Assembly: GCA_026770575.1 (NCBI GenBank)
Contig: MU657169.1
Coordinates: 453,721-517,720 of the forward strand
Source of the DNA: Pelagophyceae sp. CCMP2097
Taxonomy: Eukaryota; Sar; Pelagophyceae
DNA length: 64,000 nucleotides
Direction: 5' to 3'
In this document: piece after piece, positions 1 through 10,073 of the stretch
Layout: every line of letters begins with the position of its first letter
How positions within the stretch are numbered: position 1 is the stretch's first letter
Notes under the pieces: generated by a model
Database searches by the model: none
The model's input: only the letters and a program-made list of their open reading frames with translations
Told to the model about the DNA's origin: nothing
Translations under genes and position numbers: made by a program

Positions 1-441
1 CGAGGGCCCCGGGCCCGTGTGCATGGCAGAGAGGTATTTTCGCTGCTCCTGCGCCGTCATCGACCAAATGTCCTTCTTCGGCGCCGCGGGCCGCGTCGGC
101 GGCGCCTCGCGCGGCGGCGGAGGCGGTGGCGGCGGCGGCGCGTCGTTTTGAGCGGCGCGCTGCTCCGGCGGCGCCGCCCGCGGCTCGGCTGCGGCGGCGG
201 GCGCGGCCGGCGGCGCGTCGAGCGGCTTGGCGGGCGACTCTTCGGGCGGCTTGTCGAGGGGCTTGGCGCGCAGTGTCCGTGGCGCATCGGGCGCCGCGGG
301 TAGCCCGGCGCCGCCGTGGTGCGCGTACTCGACGAGTGCCAATGTGGTGCAGACCCAGCAACCAAGAGCGACGAGACCGAGCACAAAGAGGCGCGACGGG
401 CCGTCCCGCAAGCCCACGCGCGCGTCCGCGCCGGAGCTCAT
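1..441 (-). CDS. Type II membrane protein, N-terminal part (runs off the window)
   Basis: Reading the minus strand from the ATG at 441 gives at least 147 codons without a stop to the window edge. A short charged N-terminus (MSSGADARVGLRDGPSR) is followed by one hydrophobic segment (LFVLGLVALGCWVCTTLALV, residues about 18-37). After it comes a long Pro/Ala/Lys-rich stretch with a run of nine prolines, and then a more ordered sequence beginning KKDIWSMTAQEQRKYLSAM. One anchor near the N-terminus followed by a low-complexity stem is the usual plan of Golgi type II glycosyltransferases, but the catalytic part is outside the window. The function is therefore inferred only from topology. Competing ORFs in this stretch on both strands are Arg-rich and look like GC-driven shadows. 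Confidence 0.55.
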   Translation of the reverse strand, partial: MSSGADARVGLRDGPSRLFVLGLVALGCWVCTTLALVEYAHHGGAGLPAAPDAPRTLRAKPLDKPPEESPAKPLDAPPAAPAAAAEPRAAPPEQRAAQNDAPPPPPPPPPREAPPTRPAAPKKDIWSMTAQEQRKYLSAMHTGPGPS

Positions 442-605
442 CGCCGGCGAAGAGGGGCGGGGGCACCTCGGCGCTCCAGCCGCGCGTGCCGGCGCCGCGA
501 AATTTTACGAAAAAAACAAGATTTGATCCAAACCTCGCGAATAGTTTCCGGATTACGAATGAGTGTGGAAAACCCGTGTGCATCTGCAGATTCCTTCCGC
601 TTAAC

Positions 606-3044
606 ATGCGCGGCGTCGTCTTCGCGCTGGCGCTGCACGGCGCCTCGGCGGCGGTGACGATCAGCGAGGTTGCCAGCAAGGGCTCGAGTGGGCTGTGCCT
701 GACTGAAGATTGGATCGAACTACACAACGGCGCGGATGCCGCCGTCACCCTCACCGGCTACGTGATCCACGACGATAAAGGCGCCACCGACGCCGACGCA
801 CAGGCGCTCGATTCGATCACGGTGGAAGGGGGGGGCTACGCGGTGCTTTGCAAGAACGTAGACTTTCAATTCGGCATTGGAGGTTTGATGCCGCGTCGAC
901 TCGAGGCGACGTCGTCGAGACATTGCATCGCGCCGCGCATCGACGCGCGCCATCGCAGGCACGGACACGGTGACGCTAGTGGCACCGGATGGATCGATGG
1001 TGACGACTGGGGCGCTTGGGTCCGCGGGCGACGTCGACACGACCTGGGCCCTCGGCCTCGACGGTTCCTACATCGCCTCCGCCAAGCCGACGCCCGGCTA
1101 CGGCAATTCGGTCTACGTCAGCGAGATCTCGGACAAGGGCGCCACGGACGTTTGTTTTCAAGCCGACTACGTCATCCTGTGAGCCACGCTTGCCGTCGTG
1201 ACCCCCGGTCGTATCGACGCTTTCCGTCGTGACCCCCGGCCGTCTCGACGCGCCCCGGCAGGTCGAACCCTTCGGCCTCTTCGGTGGACGTGGGTGGGTA
1301 CGTGCTCTACGACAGCAAGGGTGTCGAGGATGGCGACGCGTATACGATTCCGTCGCCGAGCGTGATAGACGCGGGCGGTTCAAAGCTCATGTGCAAGACG
1401 GCCGACTTTCCTTTCGGCATCGGCGGCGGCGACGTCGTCACGTTGATCACGGGCGTCGGCGGCGAGATCATTTCAAGGGCGGCGCTGACGGAGCACGAAG
1501 GCGCTTTAGATGAAGTCTTCGCATGGCGCTTCGACGAGGCGACTGCGGCGTGGGCGTACGCCTGGGTTGCCGCCGGCGGCGTTTCGGAAGAGGCGGGGCC
1601 GTACTCGCTTGTGTACATCAGCGAGGTCGCTGCAAAAGGCTCGGACGGCGTCTGCGATGGAGAAGACTGGATCGAGCTGCACAACCCGGAATCCAAAGAC
1701 GTCAACATGACGGGCTACGTGCTCCACGACGACAAGGGATTCCAAGACGGCGACGCGTACGCGTTTGCGCCGGGGAGTATGCTCGCCGCGGGCGCGTTCC
1801 TCACTTTATGTAAAGGCGACTTTGCTTTTGGCATCGGCGGCGGCGATGCTGTCGGCCTGGCCTACAACGGCACCGATCTTTCCAGCACGGGCGCCATGCC
1901 CGACGCGGACTACGCGGGCGTCTCCGGCACGTCGTGGGCGCGCCGAGCTGATGAGACGTACACGTACACGACGACGGCGACGGCGTCGGCTTTGAATGCA
2001 TTCGCGCGGCCGGCGGGCGACTTTGTGCAGGCATCCATGCAGACGTGCGGCGACTTCCAAAAACCGCCTTTAGTTTCCGAGTATGTCTATGACGCCGTGA
2101 AGGGTATCACCGTCATCGACTCCGACGACCCTGGTCCTGTCCCGATGGACGACATCTCCGGCGGCGCTTTTGACGGCCGCACCTGCTCCAACTGGTTCGT
2201 GAGGAACGACCCGGAACAGCTCGTCGAATTCGACGAAGGCGTCTCCTCGGCAGTCCCGACGCGCAAGATCAAGCTGTCGGGCATCACAGACTCTGAAGGG
2301 CTATGTTTCTTCGGCGACGTCGTCATCATCGCCACCGAGCCGGCGCCGCGGTCGCTCCTCGCCTGCAAGATTCCGGTGGCGTCTGCGACGTCGGGCCCCG
2401 GCGGCGACGTGCGCATCTACGGCGAAGACTGCACGAAGTACTCCGTCTCCGCGGACCAGCTCTCGTTGTTCGGCGGCGCCAACGGCGGCTTTGAGGGCGT
2501 CGGGTGCGACGTTGCGGGTAATCGGATCTTTGCGGGCCAAGAAACGGACCCGTATCGCATCTGGGTCCTCGACCTCCAAACGGGCGAATTCTCAATCTTC
2601 CTCGAGAAGTTTGCCGACTCAGTCACCGGCGGCGAGCCGTTTGACGTCGCCGGCTTGGCCTTCGACCCCGTGGGGCAGACTTTGTTTGTGCTGTCCGAGG
2701 AGCAGAAGAAGATCGTGCAAGTCGACGCGTCGACGGGCGCCGTGCTGGCGACGTTGGAGGTGCCCGAGGGTAACCAGCCAGAAGGTGTCCATTTCTTGCC
2801 AAACTCGCAGATCCTCGTGGTTACGTCGGAGAACGACGAAATCCTGTTTTATAACCCAACGTACCCGCAGCCGTCACCGCAGCCGTCCCCGCAGCCGTCC
2901 CCGCAGCCGTCCCCGCAGCCGACCTTGCAGCCGTCCTTGCAGCCGACCGCGCAGCCGTCCGCCGCGCCCGTGTCCAACGGCGCGGCGGCGCGAAACGGTG
3001 CACTCGGCGCTTTTGTATCGCTCGCGCTCGCCGCCGCGATATAG
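606..3044 (+). CDS. Secreted protein with three lamin-tail domains and a propeller-like domain
   Basis: Three exons (606-882, 959-1178, 1262-3044) join in phase through GT-AG introns to give about 759 residues. The N-terminus MRGVVFALALHGASA is a signal peptide. Three lamin-tail-like (LTD) units follow, each with the pattern ISEV..KG....C..DW(I/V)(E/I)L, then GYVLHDDKG and FGIGGGD. Residues about 420-700 resemble bacterial SdiA-regulated or phytase-like beta-propellers (GLCFFGDVVIIATEP, DVAGLAFDPVGQTLFVLSEE). A PQPS repeat linker and a short hydrophobic tail (GAFVSLALAAAI) follow, which could be a lipid-anchor signal. Lamin-tail domains outside lamins occur in secreted proteins and nucleases, but no nuclease motif is visible. 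A surface adhesion or scaffold role is inference. The first LTD is joined only after removing a 76-nt intron. Confidence 0.75.
2867..2963 (+). repeat. 12-bp minisatellite encoding PQPS repeats
   Basis: About seven tandem copies of a 12-nt unit related to ccgcagccgtcc lie inside the last exon of the lamin-tail-domain gene. They encode a Pro-Gln-Pro-Ser linker before the C-terminal hydrophobic tail. Later copies vary (ccgaccttg, ccgtccttg), so the array is partly degenerate. Confidence 0.85.
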
Positions 3045-3277
3045 AGCCCCCGAGGACTCCCAAACTAAAGAGCCCCCGCGACCGCCCGAAAGAGCGCCTG
3101 TATCCGTGGCCGCCCGAAACGGGCGGCCCACAACTTGTAATAGATCTAACAGTGGACTTCCCACTGACTTCAAGTTCGACTTCATCTGAGAACTCCATCG
3201 GAGGCGACCCACCGACTCCATGAGGCGACCGCGTGATCGGTATGCACACCGCCGAGGGACGGAGCTTGGTCCCAGTA

Positions 3278-4780
3278 TTACTCAGGCCGCGGCTTCTTCT
3301 TCGGCTTTGTGCTTGCTTTCACGTCGGGTTCCGCCGGCTTTGCGGCCGCCCTGGCTATTTGGTCCGCCGCGTGCGCCTCGATGCCGCGCGCCACCGCCGC
3401 GACGCGCTCGGCCTTGTCCTTCAAGTAGTTGTAGGCCGGGTGGACGACGTACGCGCCTGCTAAAGTGCACAAAGCGCCGTGCTTCTCCTGGATGGTGTAG
3501 ATGTTCAAGGGGACCTCGTCGAAGACGTCGACGAAGAGGTCTGTTCTGTCCAGCGCCGCCGCGTAGTGCTTCGCCGTCGACATCCAGAGCGTGTTTGTAA
3601 AGTACGGGTACGGGTTCACTCCAGGCCCGTGCACCTCCAACCCAGCCTCAAACGCGGCATCGAGGCCGCGGTCCCACCATTCGCCGACTTGGCCCATGGC
3701 GAGGTCGAGGGAGAGGGCCATGCACTTTTTGTTCCATCGGATCGGGTGGCCGCCCTTGCAGAGACTGGTGACACCGGCGAGCTTGTCCCACCAAAACGAC
3801 TCGTTCCAGGGCGAGATGGGCTGCGGTATCTGGTCCATGTGGATTTTGCCCTTGTAGCCGAGCGTGGAGTTGGCGAAGCAGGCGTCGAGCGCTTGGACGG
3901 CGGAAACGCCGAGGGCGCGCTCCGCGAAGACGCGGCCCGTCGGGACCGCGTTGTGGATCAGCGGCGTCGCGACGGTGCAGCCCGCCTGCGCGAGGCGTGC
4001 CCCGCCGCTGCCCGACGAGGCCCAGACGAAGGCGCGCCAGGCGTGGGGAGGGACGAAGACGTCGTCGTCCGATGAAACGACGTGGTCGTAACCTTGTAGG
4101 GTGGCTATTCGCGGCATGGCACAGGCTTTAGTCATATAATTGCCCTGGTGCAGCAGCAGCGTCGGTGGGACGAAGGGGTTCACGTTGGTCATCAAATGCA
4201 CGCCGCCGAGGAGAGTGCGGCGGCCGGAGAAGCGCTCTAACCAAAACTGCGAATCGTAGCCCTGCGCGTTCGGGCCGGGCCCGCAGAGGACGTGGAGCCG
4301 AGGCGGCGTTAATGAAGCGACGCCTTCGGTTGTAGGCGGGAACGCCTCGCGGAGCGACCAGGCCATGAGGTTTAGGGCGGCGTCTGAAGTTGAGTGAATC
4401 AAGAAGATGCCGACTTTTGCAATTGGCGCAGCCTCGCCGATCTCGGCCTCAGCCTCGTCGAGCTCCCAGGCCAAGGTGCCGAGGCCGCTCGGGTCTGCGA
4501 CCAGCACCGCCGCAGCCGCCGCGGCGCGGAACCGACGCGCGTTCAAGAGGGTGCCGCAGCCGTGTCTGTCGCCGCATGCTTCATGCAAAAGAACCGCCGC
4601 CGTCGCGCCGAAACGCAACTGCGCCGTCTGCCGGCCGGACGCCAGATCCAGGTGCACGGCGACGCCGAGGTAGCGCTTCCGAAGCTTGGACAGCGCAGGC
4701 ATGTCCTCCGCCACGAACTCAGCCGTACACGCCAGCAGATGCAGACCCACCACCAAGCGCCGCCAGGGGCCGGCCGCCAT
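3278..4780 (-). CDS. Glycosyltransferase-like protein with DDD motif
   Basis: This single-exon reading frame gives about 500 residues from the ATG at 4780. That start was chosen because it places a signal-anchor (RRLVVGLHLLACTAEFVA) at the N-terminus; an in-frame ATG at 4921 adds 47 residues of unlikely leader. The central part contains YDHVVSSDDDVFVPPHAW, a hydrophobic strand ending in DDD, as in metal-dependent GT-A glycosyltransferases. Conserved-looking aromatic and Asn-rich segments surround it (NPYPYFTNTLWMS, SPWNESFWWDKLAG). The C-terminus is Lys/Pro-rich. Golgi or ER location and sugar transfer are inferred from the anchor and DDD motif. The sub-family was not recognised, and donor and acceptor are unknown. 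Confidence 0.65.
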   Translation of the reverse strand: MAAGPWRRLVVGLHLLACTAEFVAEDMPALSKLRKRYLGVAVHLDLASGRQTAQLRFGATAAVLLHEACGDRHGCGTLLNARRFRAAAAAAVLVADPSGLGTLAWELDEAEAEIGEAAPIAKVGIFLIHSTSDAALNLMAWSLREAFPPTTEGVASLTPPRLHVLCGPGPNAQGYDSQFWLERFSGRRTLLGGVHLMTNVNPFVPPTLLLHQGNYMTKACAMPRIATLQGYDHVVSSDDDVFVPPHAWRAFVWASSGSGGARLAQAGCTVATPLIHNAVPTGRVFAERALGVSAVQALDACFANSTLGYKGKIHMDQIPQPISPWNESFWWDKLAGVTSLCKGGHPIRWNKKCMALSLDLAMGQVGEWWDRGLDAAFEAGLEVHGPGVNPYPYFTNTLWMSTAKHYAAALDRTDLFVDVFDEVPLNIYTIQEKHGALCTLAGAYVVHPAYNYLKDKAERVAAVARGIEAHAADQIARAAAKPAEPDVKASTKPKKKPRPE

Positions 4781-5071
4781 GGCAGCAGCGGTCTTGCAGC
4801 GCCAAGCCGACGCAGACGCCGCAGAGGCGACGTGAGAGCGACTCGGACCTCGCAGAGAAGGGACCCGGGTTTTCTTTTGGACCCAAATTCCGTAAAAAAA
4901 GTGTCTTTTCTTTTGAAACATTTAAAATATGTTGAAGCGTTCTGAAGCTCCATTATGACGTTTTCATTTTTCACATGTCTGTTTGACGATGCAGCGGTTA
5001 AAAAGTTTCTCCCGATTTCCGCGGCCGAGTCGATTTGCCATCCGTCGAAGAGCCCGAGCCGACGTCGAGCC

Positions 5072-5686
5072 ATGGCGGCGACGAAGTTCACGCTCGACCT
5101 CGTGCACACGGCCACGACGTCCGGCGCGGCGTCTTTGGCGCAAAATTCTCGCCGCGTCGCGCGCGGGCGGCGCTCTCGACGGCGCGGCACAGGTTCGAGC
5201 TGCGCCAAGAGCTCGTGCGCCGCCAGGCCTTTGTCCGGTTCTTCCCAAAGGAGGACAAGGCCTCTTTCGACACGCTGCTCAAGGTGCGCCCTTTCGGCGG
5301 CGCGAGGGTCGCCGTGCGTTTCGACGCGGGGAAATCAAAATTAGGCAAACGTCCAATTGTTGCGCGAGGACCAGCTCGCCGACGAACGTGCGCCACCGCG
5401 TCCGCCGGCGACGCGGGGGAATTGCAATCATATCGGTCGAAGACGATCTATCGGGGGTGATTGGACCGTAGGTGTTCGCTTCGAGGCCCACAACAAAAAA
5501 GTCGACGCGCAGCGGGCGCAGCTCGAGCAGGACAAGGAGGCGCGCAAGCGCGAGGCCACCGACCGCAGCCGCGCGCGGCAGGTGCGCAGAGGCCCCGCCG
5601 CGCGCCGGCAAAGGGCGACGCCTCCGAGGCCCGACGTATACCAAATAGGCCGCCGCCGCGCTGGCAAAGATCGCGCCGGCACCTGA
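5072..5686 (+). CDS. Small basic coiled-coil protein, exon structure uncertain
   Basis: Three segments look coding and join in phase: 5072-5118 (MAATKFTLDLVHTATT), 5193-5299 (FELRQELVRRQAFVRFFPKE, DKASFDTLLKVRPFG) and 5472-5686 (VRFEAHNKKVDAQRAQLEQD followed by more charged helix). The product would be about 122 residues. The first intron is GT-AG. The second fits in phase only with a GC donor (gcgcgag at 5300). The charged heptad-like stretch suggests a helix or coiled coil. The C-terminal Arg-rich part may be read-through into another intron beginning gtgcgc. No family was recognised. An overlapping minus-strand ORF with a hydrophobic start at 5731 is an alternative explanation. Confidence 0.35.
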
Positions 5687-5929
5687 GCCGACCCAGAGGA
5701 TAGAAGAAAAGGAGAACGCGTCGAACCTCATTGCTGTGCACTCTGGCTACTACCGATGAGCGCGGCGCGGCCAAGCGCGGCCCGGCCATCGCGCGATAAG
5801 ACCGCGCGATCCCGCGACAGCGCGCTCGAAACTGTCCTCAGCGGTGAGGGCGCATGTACATACGACTTCACCACATACACGCGCCCGTGCCGCGGCCCTT
5901 TTTTGCTCGTCAAATTTAATTTGTCCACC

Positions 5930-7454
5930 TCAGCTGTCGTCGCTTTGGCGGCAGAGAGGTTCCTCCGATTCGTCGAGGCGTAAAGTGCGAGGGAGCTCGA
6001 TAGAGTATGCGGTGTCGTTTCGGTGCTGGGCCCACCAGACGGACATGTACACCGTCGACGCCGTGCCGCTGATTATCATCCCCACGACGTCGAAAAGGTC
6101 CGCCGGTTCCTGCGCTTCCAACGCAGAGGCGAGGAGCGCTCTATACGTTGAGATGGCGGTGGACTTGAAGCCTCCCGCTACAAGAGTCGTCAAAGCAGAG
6201 TTGTGGCGCGTACAAAGATACACGGCGACTTCGTGCAGTGGCGCCACAAGCATCAACGCTATAAAGAAACCGACGAAGTTGCCCGCGCGCCAGGCGCGGA
6301 ATTGGAATGCTGCGGAGAGGCCGTCCGCGTCCAAAAGCACGAGTAAGAGCGTGAGGGGCAGCGACAGGACGGAATTCCACGACAAGAGCGCCGCGGCAAA
6401 CGCGCCGTCGTCGTCCACCTCAACGTCCTCGAAGCCTAGCAGGCCGCGGTCGAAGAGGACGGCGTCGGGCGGCGTTTCACCGTCGGCCGCGTCGGGCTTC
6501 CCCGCGTCGGTTTCCCGCGGCGGCGAACAGGGCGGCCGCGCCTTGCGGCTCTCGCGGACTCCGTCGTGGCCGCGCTCGGCGTCTTCAAAAGCCAGCGAGA
6601 CGGCGGAGGGTCTTTTTTTGAGGTCGACCAAGCGCCTCCTTTTCTCAGCTTCGTGGAGCTCCAAAACGGACTTAAGGTAGACGACGCGCGCGGCGACGGT
6701 GCAGGCGGAGCATAAAGCGAAAAAACAGCCTTTTCCACTTAGGGCGTCCCACCAGTCGCCTGTTTCGGCTTTCGCAAACGCCTTGCCTCTTCCCAAACAG
6801 ACTGCCAGCATCGGGCCAAGCACCATGCACCAGCTCGCGCCAAAGACAGGCCAGGAGAACGACGCCTGCTGCGTGCGCACCTCCAAGTGAAACGCGATTG
6901 GGATGGCGAACCGGCGGAACGCGGCGAGGGCGTCGAGGCCGAGCGAGCGCGTCGCCGCCTGGCCGAAGATCACGTCCAGGACGAACAACACCTAACACGC
7001 ATCATCGAAGGCGTTTGTTGCAGACGTGCATCAGTCTCCGCCTTTGGACGCCCGGGCGTTTTTGGACGCACGGCGAGCTTTGCCGAGGCGGCTCTGGGCG
7101 CGCGGTGCCGCTTCGTGCCGACTCTTCGGCGGCGCGAGTACCACGAGTGCGCGGCGCAAAAGAGGAAAAACGAGAGCAGCAGCTGGATCGTCTACGCAGC
7201 GGCGATCGTCGCAGGGCACCAATCGACCGTCGCAGGGCATAGGGCGCCACTCGACCGTGCAGGGCATAGGGCGCCACTCGACAGTCGCATAGAGCGCCAC
7301 TCAACCACGGCGGGTCGCGGGTTCTTACCAAGATGAGGAGCGTCGATGGAAACTGCCACGCGTCCAGCACCTCCTTGTTCAGGAACACCATGGCCAGCGA
7401 GAGGCACGAGTACGCTGCGGCGCTGCCTCCGGCGACGTACCACGGCGACGCCAT
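5930..7454 (-). CDS. Drug/metabolite-transporter superfamily membrane protein (nucleotide-sugar or triose-phosphate translocator type)
   Basis: Exons 7454-7329 and 6991-5930 join in phase 0 to give about 395 residues. The first exon has a membrane segment typical of the family (GGSAAAYSCLSLAMVFLNKE), including the SxxMVFLNKxVL pattern of the TPT/nucleotide-sugar transporters. The second exon adds further membrane helices (SWPVFGASWCMVLGPMLAV, LPLTLLLVLL, VGFFIALMLVAPLHEVAVYL) and the late motif TTLVAGGFKSTAISTYRALL, which is close to the family's penultimate helix. A long charged loop (about residues 150-230, AKARPP...EVDDDGA) is unusual. Substrate cannot be told. ATG 7454 was chosen; 7469 adds five residues. 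The single 337-nt intron carries a tandem repeat. Confidence 0.75.
7207..7306. repeat. Tandem repeat inside the transporter intron
   Basis: About four units of 26-30 nt related to gtcgcagggcatagggcgcc followed by actcgacc lie within the intron at 6992-7328. The first unit is the most diverged. They explain much of why this intron is four times longer than its neighbours. Confidence 0.8.
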
Positions 7455-7711
7455 CACGCGCGCCACCACGGATGCGGCGGCCCTATCCGGAATACGCCGC
7501 TAAGCACGCGCGCGCATGGCGCGGGCCGACGGAGGATGCCGACGGGTCGCGCCTAGACCGGCCAGGGCCGACGCGGCATTCCCCGACTCGGAGCGTCGAC
7601 CTCGGACGTGGTGTGTGTTCATGATCATGGTGTTCGGCTCCAGGGCGTGTGTTCAGAGGCCCCCACGTGCAAGTTCAGGCGTCTCGGAGCATCACCGCTG
7701 AGCAATCGACA

Positions 7712-8630
7712 ATGCTGCGCTCCGTGGTGCTGGTCTCGCTGTACGCGTCGGCGGCGGGCCTCGCGCCGAAGCGCGCGGCGCGGTCGTTGGTGGTTCGCCA
7801 TGGCTTTCTGGAGGACCTGATGGACAAGCTCGAGGGTGCGTTCTTCTTCTGTTGCAACGTTGTCGCCTCGCTTCCCCGCGCCGATTCCACCATAGGCAAG
7901 AGCGACCCCAAGGCGGCGGCTTGGAAGGAACAGATGTTTCAGGAGCAGCAAGTCATCCTAAAGCGCCGCAGAGAGCCAGACGCAGCGTCCGCGACCGCCT
8001 GGCCGAGACGCCGCTATACTCGGACGATAGGACGGGCGGCTTCATCGACGAGAAGATGGAGGAGGAGATCAAGGAGCGCCGCGCGGGGTTCATGGACGAG
8101 AAGAAGGTAGGATCTTCATCTCCGACTCGGAGTTTGGGGATTGTGCTCAGGAGACGGGGATTATGCTCAGGAGACGACATAGGTACTCACGGACATCCAG
8201 AAGCAAAAGGGCGACGAGGACATCACCGACCAGTGGAAGAAGGTGCGCGCGACGACGTTGGCGCGTCGAACGCCGGGCTTTCTGCGAGTCTGGGGCGTAG
8301 GCGCGCGACGCCGGCAAGTTCAAGACGGCGTCGTCGGGCCTCAAGCGCGACGAGAGCTCGTCCCGCCTCGGTGCGAAACCCGCGCGGCCCGAGCCGCAAG
8401 AGGCGGTCCCGAGGCGGCTGAGGACGTGGACGGCGCGTACGCGACGCTGCCCTTTAGGCGCGGCGGGTCTCTTCGCGGAGCGGACTGATGAACGCCTGCC
8501 GTACATCGACCGCGGCTACGTGGCCAAGAAGGACGGCAAGAAGGACTCCAAGGAGGAGAAGGCGCCGCCGCCGTCGCCGCAGGACTTCCTCAAAGGGTTG
8601 GACAAATTCAACCCCTTCGCCAAGAAGTAA
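7712..8630 (+). CDS. Probable plastid-targeted protein of unknown function
   Basis: Five exons (7712-7835, 7896-7935, 7986-8106, 8183-8242, 8301-8630) join in phase to give about 224 residues. The N-terminus MLRSVVLVSLYASAAGLAPK is a signal peptide followed by a basic region (RAARSLVVRHG). That is the two-part leader expected for complex plastids, although the aromatic residue after the cleavage site is Leu. The mature part is strongly charged (GGFIDEKMEEEIKERRAGFM, DEDITDQWKK, DFLKGLDKFNPFAKK) with no recognisable domain. The exon 2/3 join (intron 7936-7985, gtttca...gcag) is the least certain. Intron 8107-8182 contains a 20-nt tandem duplication next to its acceptor. The family is unknown. 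Confidence 0.55.
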
Positions 8631-9035
8631 CTTACTGCATTGCGCGCGGGGGTAGCTTACGCGACGCATGTCGTGGACGAGCAGGGCGTGGACGAGCAGA
8701 GTCAGACAAGGAGCCACAGAGATTTAACGGGGGGAGGCGCCCGGGGCGGCGCTGCTGGGCGGTCCGTACTGGACGCCCCTTGCGTCGCAGCCCCCGGCGC
8801 CGAGCGAGCCAATGACATCGACCGAGGCCCGGATCGCCTCAGGGGGAACGGGTTATACGCGATGGGAGCATGGTACGAAGTGAACAGCGGCCCACGGCAG
8901 GGGGCACCTTCCACCCTAGCTTCACCCCCGGCGCGCGCAGCGACACTCTCGTAATCGCTAAAACACAGCGAGGACTCGAGTACAAATGTTGTATTGAGCC
9001 TCGCACGTGGCACGAATCCGGACCATCCACGGCCG
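8631..9035. other. Intergenic, with one copy of a 26-bp dispersed repeat
   Basis: No convincing gene is visible. Positions 8659-8684 match 63127-63152 at 25 of 26 bases (acgcgacgcatgtcgtggac...). The region is the 5' flank of the MYND-RING-Sel1 gene. Confidence 0.5.
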
Positions 9036-10073
9036 ATGGACGCGCCGCCGGCCGCCGCCGTTCCAAAGCCGTGCTGCGTCTGCGACGCGCCGAACGGCAA
9101 GCACTGCACCAAGTGCAAATCGCGGCATTACTGCGGCAAGGCATGCCAGATCGTCGACTGGAAACGAGGGCACAAGGCGTGCAACCAGCTCGCCGCCGAC
9201 TTCCAGGACCGCCTCCTGGATACGCTCATGCCGCTGAAGATCAAGGAGGCGCCGCCCATTGCCGAGGTCGTCGCGCCGGCAGCTGGTTTAAAGGCGGCGG
9301 CACGCTTATCGGCTGTTCGAACGATGGCGGCGGCCAAGGCCAGTGCGCTGGACGACGACGCGCCGGTCGGGCGCGGCACGTGCGCCATCTGCCTCGACGT
9401 GCTCCCAGATGCAAGTCAACAAATATTCTACGAGTGTTGCTGCAAGTTGTTATGCGAGGTCTGCTCCAACAAATGCGACGAGTACGACACGCGCTGCCCG
9501 CTCTGCCGAGCGCCAGCCTTCAGGTCTGGTGCCGAGTGGGTGCGCCGGGTCCAGAAGCACGTGGACAAGGGCAACGCCGACGCGCAGATGCTGCTCGCAG
9601 ACGCCTACTGCAATGGTAGACATGGCCTCAAGCAGAACCCGCAGCGGGCGTTCCAGCTGTTAGAGCTATCGGCGGCGCAAGGACAAGGACCTGCTGAGCA
9701 AGCAATGGGATTGTGTCATGAATTGGGGCACGGCGTCACGACCAACTACACGACCGCCGCGCTGTGGTATCGGCGCGCAGCCGAGCAAGGACTTGAACCG
9801 GCTCAAACACGTCTCGGCGATGCGCTCTACAAGGGCAGGGGCGTGGTGCAGTCGCACGCCGAAGCTGTGAAGTGGTGGCGCCTCGCCGCGGCGCAGGGCG
9901 ACGCGAACGCGCTCTTCAAGCTCGGCGTGTGTTATGCAAATAGCCACGGCGTGCCGCGAGACCTCAACGAGGCGCTGCGCTACTACAAGCGCGCCGCGGC
10001 CAAGGGGTACGCCGGCGCTGCGGCGGCGGCCGAACGGCTCGTTGCGCATCTCGCGGCGACGCGCCCGCGTTGA
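9036..10073 (+). CDS. MYND-finger, RING-like and Sel1-repeat protein
   Basis: The intact single-exon frame gives 345 residues. Residues about 13-50 form a MYND zinc finger (CCVCDAPNGKHCTKCKS, HYCGKACQ, then WKRGHKAC). About residues 120-165 form a second Cys cluster of RING type (GTCAICLDVLP, YECCCKLLCEVC, CPLCRAP). The rest is Sel1-like repeats (AQMLLADAYCNGRHGLKQNP, AALWYRRAAEQG, ALFKLGVCYANSHGVPRDLN, YYKRAAAKG). MYND fingers bind proline-rich partners, RING-type clusters suggest ubiquitin ligase activity and Sel1 repeats are protein-binding scaffolds, so a ubiquitin-linked adaptor role is reasonable but unproven. The start was placed at MDAPPAAAV because the paralogue at 24923 shares it. 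That paralogue is frame-disrupted. Confidence 0.85.
   Translation: MDAPPAAAVPKPCCVCDAPNGKHCTKCKSRHYCGKACQIVDWKRGHKACNQLAADFQDRLLDTLMPLKIKEAPPIAEVVAPAAGLKAAARLSAVRTMAAAKASALDDDAPVGRGTCAICLDVLPDASQQIFYECCCKLLCEVCSNKCDEYDTRCPLCRAPAFRSGAEWVRRVQKHVDKGNADAQMLLADAYCNGRHGLKQNPQRAFQLLELSAAQGQGPAEQAMGLCHELGHGVTTNYTTAALWYRRAAEQGLEPAQTRLGDALYKGRGVVQSHAEAVKWWRLAAAQGDANALFKLGVCYANSHGVPRDLNEALRYYKRAAAKGYAGAAAAAERLVAHLAATRPR

Noticed and set aside
7207..7306. CRISPR array
   Set aside because: The units are adjacent without unique spacers, lie in an intron, and the genome is eukaryotic.
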